The position numbers were made by a program, and so were the translations under genes. DNA of 64,000 nt from Hydractinia symbiolongicarpus (Eukaryota; Cnidaria; Hydrozoa; Anthoathecata; Hydractiniidae). The DNA lies in contig NC_079888.1 of NCBI RefSeq assembly GCF_029227915.1, forward strand, positions 1,502,501 to 1,566,500, written 5' to 3'. The notes below the pieces were generated by a model. That model made no database searches. It worked only from the letters and a program-made list of their open reading frames with translations, and had not been told where the DNA came from. Every line of letters starts with the position of its first letter. The first letter of the stretch is position 1. Shown here piece by piece: positions 60,780-64,000 of this stretch.

Positions 60780-61660
60780 ACCGACGTCACCAACTCGTTT
60801 CCCAGTTATTTGATCTAAAACTTTACTAGTCGAGGCAGAAGAAAAATGGCAAAGAGATTTCGATTACGTGAGCAAGGTGCGGTAATGCCAAATATCTTTA
60901 CCCGTTGTCGGTATCGTGTGGAGCGTAATTAAAATAATATATGGAATCGCGCGGTTTTGATTAGCGGTTGAAAGGATAAGTTTTTTGAAAATAAGATGAC
61001 GTCAGAAAATTCACAGCAATGCACAAAACGATTTTGAAAAACCTTTGTTTGGGAGTTGCCGATAATGTTTGGTTAAGGTTATATTGAAAATGAACGTAAC
61101 CCTTCTGCCTGCCATAGAAACACAGAAACACTCAACGTGTTTGTTTAAGGGAAAAGACCTGTGAAAAAATTCAGTTAGGCAAAAAAGAAATCCTTTATTT
61201 GTTTTATGACGTCGTCAGCCGAGTTCGACCAATGTACAAAATATCTTTTAGAACTTTTTTTTTACCTGTTTTCCCTATTTTGAACCAAAAATAATTGTAC
61301 AGAGTGATGTGCTTTTTTGACGACGTCATTAACTTGTCTGTTTTAAAACGAGCGGTTTGAACCAGCTTTTAAAAGTAAGTCCCAGGTAATCCCTGGATAC
61401 GCAAGAAATGGCGTCAATTATTTTCACCCGTTTTCAAGTTACTTAGCCATAAACTTGCAAATGACTTCACCAACTTAATATAATTTTCTTTGACGTCAGT
61501 ATACTTTTAATGTCAAAGTTTGATAAATTACAGAACAATTTTATCGGCGATGCACTGGGTTAAAGAAAATTATAAAAATATTTAGTCGATAAGTCTAATT
61601 TTTTAGCTTTTGGATTTTACCAAGTGGTTGCTAATAACCCTGCGCAAGATGACGTCGGTT
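60780..61660. repeat. Cluster of GACGTC palindromes
   Basis: GACGTC occurs at about 60784, 60999, 61207, 61322, 61491 and 61649, several as full TGACGTCA and each about 110-220 bases apart, within diverged intronic sequence of the minus-strand gene. Single copies occur elsewhere (6416, 19496, 19622, 21195, 23096). Confidence 0.5.
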
Positions 61661-62729
61661 ATTTGACCTCAAACCTTTTAGTGCAATACAATGGCTTGAC
61701 AACCGAAAAACAAATTTGACGATTTTCTTAAAGATTGAGTACATGATTTTGTATATCAACACGTAATTGTTAACATGGAAAAAAATTTAAATGGCATCAA
61801 AATATTGTAACGCATTGAGAACAATAAAAAGCATATGCTGTAAACGTACATTGAATTACAGAATACATCTCAATGAAAAATTTGGACTTAAAATTAAAAG
61901 AAGCGAGAAGATAATGTTGTAATCTTTATGTTATTTTTTAAATTTTTAAAAGGTTTTTAAAAAAAGAAAAAACGTTTCCAACTCATATAACTGTAACTAT
62001 ATTGCATTATCCACAACACGTGTTTAACATTTCTGTAACATTGTCACAAAACGTGTTTTTTGCGCTGAGTAAAAAGCTGTAAATGAATATCTTCAACATT
62101 AACGATTGCAATTCGGATGCGCTATGACATCACATTCTCTGTGTTTTGTATTAAACTGCATATATGGCAAAATAGGTCGAGAAAAAAATTAGCAAAAAAA
62201 GAAATTTACGTACATTATTCTTTTTGCATGCTTTGCAGCACGGCTTGCGCCCGCAACAAACAGGCTTGGTTTCGCACTATAATAAACAGAAATAGTAAGC
62301 TTTTTAGTACCATTGAAAGGTAAAGTTATACGGATACTTCATACCACTAGAAAAGCATTAATTTAACATCTTCAAAATTGTATAATTGAGCGTAAAATAT
62401 GGAATTTTTTTGTTTTTGTTCTGTTTGCTGTTCAGTATTTAAACTACAATATTGCTCATTGTATTTTAGAGAATGGAAAATTTTTGACCACTTTTTGGCT
62501 TGCAAAACAGCATCTTCTAAAATAAATTATTGCTTGTGGATATTTTTAATGAGACTTTTATTCGTATAGGATTTTACCAGTATTGTAGCTACTTGCTTGA
62601 ATTGATACTGTATTAAGGCACTCTACAATTGTACTAACTGTGCTATATTGTACCCCTTTTACTCTCAGAGCTACACAAGCCACAAACCATGTATACAATG
62701 ACACATAGGTTAATTAAAGAATAACTTAC

Positions 62730-62741
62730 GGAAAACGAGAA
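62730..62741 (-). CDS. Possible 12-nt micro-exon
   Basis: A strong pyrimidine tract ending TTTTTTAAG precedes TTCTCGTTTTCC and donor GTAAGT. Phase 0-0, adding FSFS between the exons at 63037 and 60469. Optional or false use is possible. Confidence 0.35.
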
Positions 62742-63036
62742 CTTAAAAAAAAAAAGAAAAAATTATATTTGGGGGTTAATTTCTTTCATAGAGTCCTTTT
62801 GACTATTCGAAAAAATTAAAAGTTGTTTTTGAAAACATCTTCAAGCATTCCCACGGTACACATTAAACAGTGAACAAAAGAACAATAAGGATGCAATGTT
62901 CATTGGATATTACCGAAAGATTCAACTTGACAACTTTGATTTTTCAATATCAGGCTTTTAATACGTTTTAAGACACTGATTAAAGTTTTGCTCCTATTTT
63001 CATTCTACTTAAAAAAAAAAGATAAACAGTACTTAC

Positions 63037-63120
63037 TTGTCGACGCTGGATTTGGAGGCCAGAAACACCATTGTGCTCTGTGGCCTCCAAATCCCCCATA
63101 CTATTAACCTCAGCGTATAA
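63037..63120 (-). CDS. Putative exon, family shared with left edge
   Basis: Acceptor TTTATTTTTTTAG and donor CAA|GTAAGT. Phase 0-0, reading LYAEVNSMGDLEATEHNGVS then GLQIQRRQ. The part HNGVSGLQIQRRQ matches HNGVPSLQIQQRH of the plus-strand segment at 779-828. It joins in frame to 62730 and 60469. Product unknown. Confidence 0.5.
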
Positions 63121-64000
63121 CTAAAAAAATAAAAGACAAATTTCTTGGATTATACATTGCGTCATATTTCTCTAAAATTGCTTGGATTTGGATATAATTG
63201 ACAAGTTTTAACAAATTGATTTTATAAACTTACTTATACATTCGAATACATTAGTTTTCACGAACAGTGATTTACGTCATAAAAATTTATGAACAATTGG
63301 ACTCCTAAATTCACGGTTCCATTTTTTGACCATGTGTGATGACTCCATTACAAAAACACAGCTTATGTTGTTAATCCGTCATAGAAAAAAAATCAGATAA
63401 CATCTTTCTATTTGCTAAATAAATTTCTGCGAAAGTTCAAAACCTACTCGTGAAACGGGAGTTAACGCTTCAAATACACAGATAAACCGTGTTGCACATC
63501 CATATAGCCATAACACCCTGGTCAAAATATTTTATTGAAGCTTTAGTTTAATAAAAACACAGGAAAAACGACCCGTGATTTCCCCGTCTATATGTATCAA
63601 TCAGTCAGCAATTTTATTTTGCAGAAAAGTCTCAAAAAACTTGTTGTTTGTTACACGTCCTATAGCGCATTGTTGCATAATTAATTACATGTGTGGTTAA
63701 TCGAGACTGTTGTCTCATTAAATCAATAATTTGAGGAAGTCGGGATACAATTTAAATTAAATTGTTCATGAAACTAATTAGAACGAGAAGCTTTTCGTCA
63801 TAACTTTGAAACTGTTTTTTTTTATGAATTAAACAAAGAGCAGCATTTTGCGCTGCTGCGATTAAATTTGAATGAATTCAGCTTTGTGAGGGAGCTTTAA
63901 CCCTATTCGTGCTGGGCATTTCAGGGGCTCCTTAATGCTGGGGGGGGGCTGATTCAATCCCCCTGTGTACAATTGTTGTCCGTTGGGCTTGAAACTTACA
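63121..64000. other. No gene recognised at right edge
   Basis: AT-rich sequence. A GC-richer patch at 63890-63965 (TTCAGGGGCTCCTTAATG, a run of nine G, then AATCCCCCTG) looks like the end of an interspersed repeat. Confidence 0.3.

Overview
The window is AT-rich animal DNA with dispersed short exons, good GT-AG splice sites and many transposon remnants. The mix (a Penelope-like element, CR1/jockey-type LINE, Tigger/pogo and hAT-like pieces, a tRNA-SINE, very short exons) suggests a marine invertebrate. I favour a cnidarian, probably a hydrozoan, but this is inference from style and no rRNA or mitochondrial marker is present. Most long open frames here are shadows. The real coding content is small exons and decayed mobile elements.

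Layout. 0-7 kb (+): degenerate repeated exon units, a degenerate copy of a segment found inverted at 27.5-28.1 kb, a perfect 353-bp tandem duplication, and a neat two-exon 3' gene end. 9.95-14 kb (+): a frameshifted Penelope-like retroelement (ORF1, RT, C-terminal block), followed by a TATA promoter, a short ATG exon with a splice donor, and a strongly folded segment. 20.3-20.9 kb: Tigger/pogo remnant. 21.6-41.5 kb (-): the main host gene candidate. A membrane exon resembling the end of a TMC channel domain is followed by at least 19 tiny exons whose phases join into one charged, stop-free tail, with an alternative terminal exon at 40.8 kb. This gene's introns hold a long ATT/ATC array, a 57-bp minisatellite and short interspersed repeats. 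45-49 kb: a TA-flanked MITE, a foldback, a dead gene of an unnamed repetitive family and a long (TA)n run. 49.4-49.7 kb (+): promoter-like sequence and a first coding exon. 51.4-54.3 kb: paralogous minus-strand micro-exons and diverged direct repeats. 54.5-56.7 kb (+): a hAT-like element with 5-bp target duplications that contains two exons of an OTU/vertnin-like protein, a nested SINE and a complete hammerhead ribozyme. 57.5-58.7 kb (+): 5'-truncated LINE. 60.5-63.1 kb (-): 3' end of a gene that shares an exon family with the left edge of the window.

The most interesting items are the intact hammerhead at 56317-56390, the micro-exon chain of the TMC-like gene, and the promoter, donor and folded segment behind the Penelope-like element. 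All product names rest on reading motifs by eye; no search was run.
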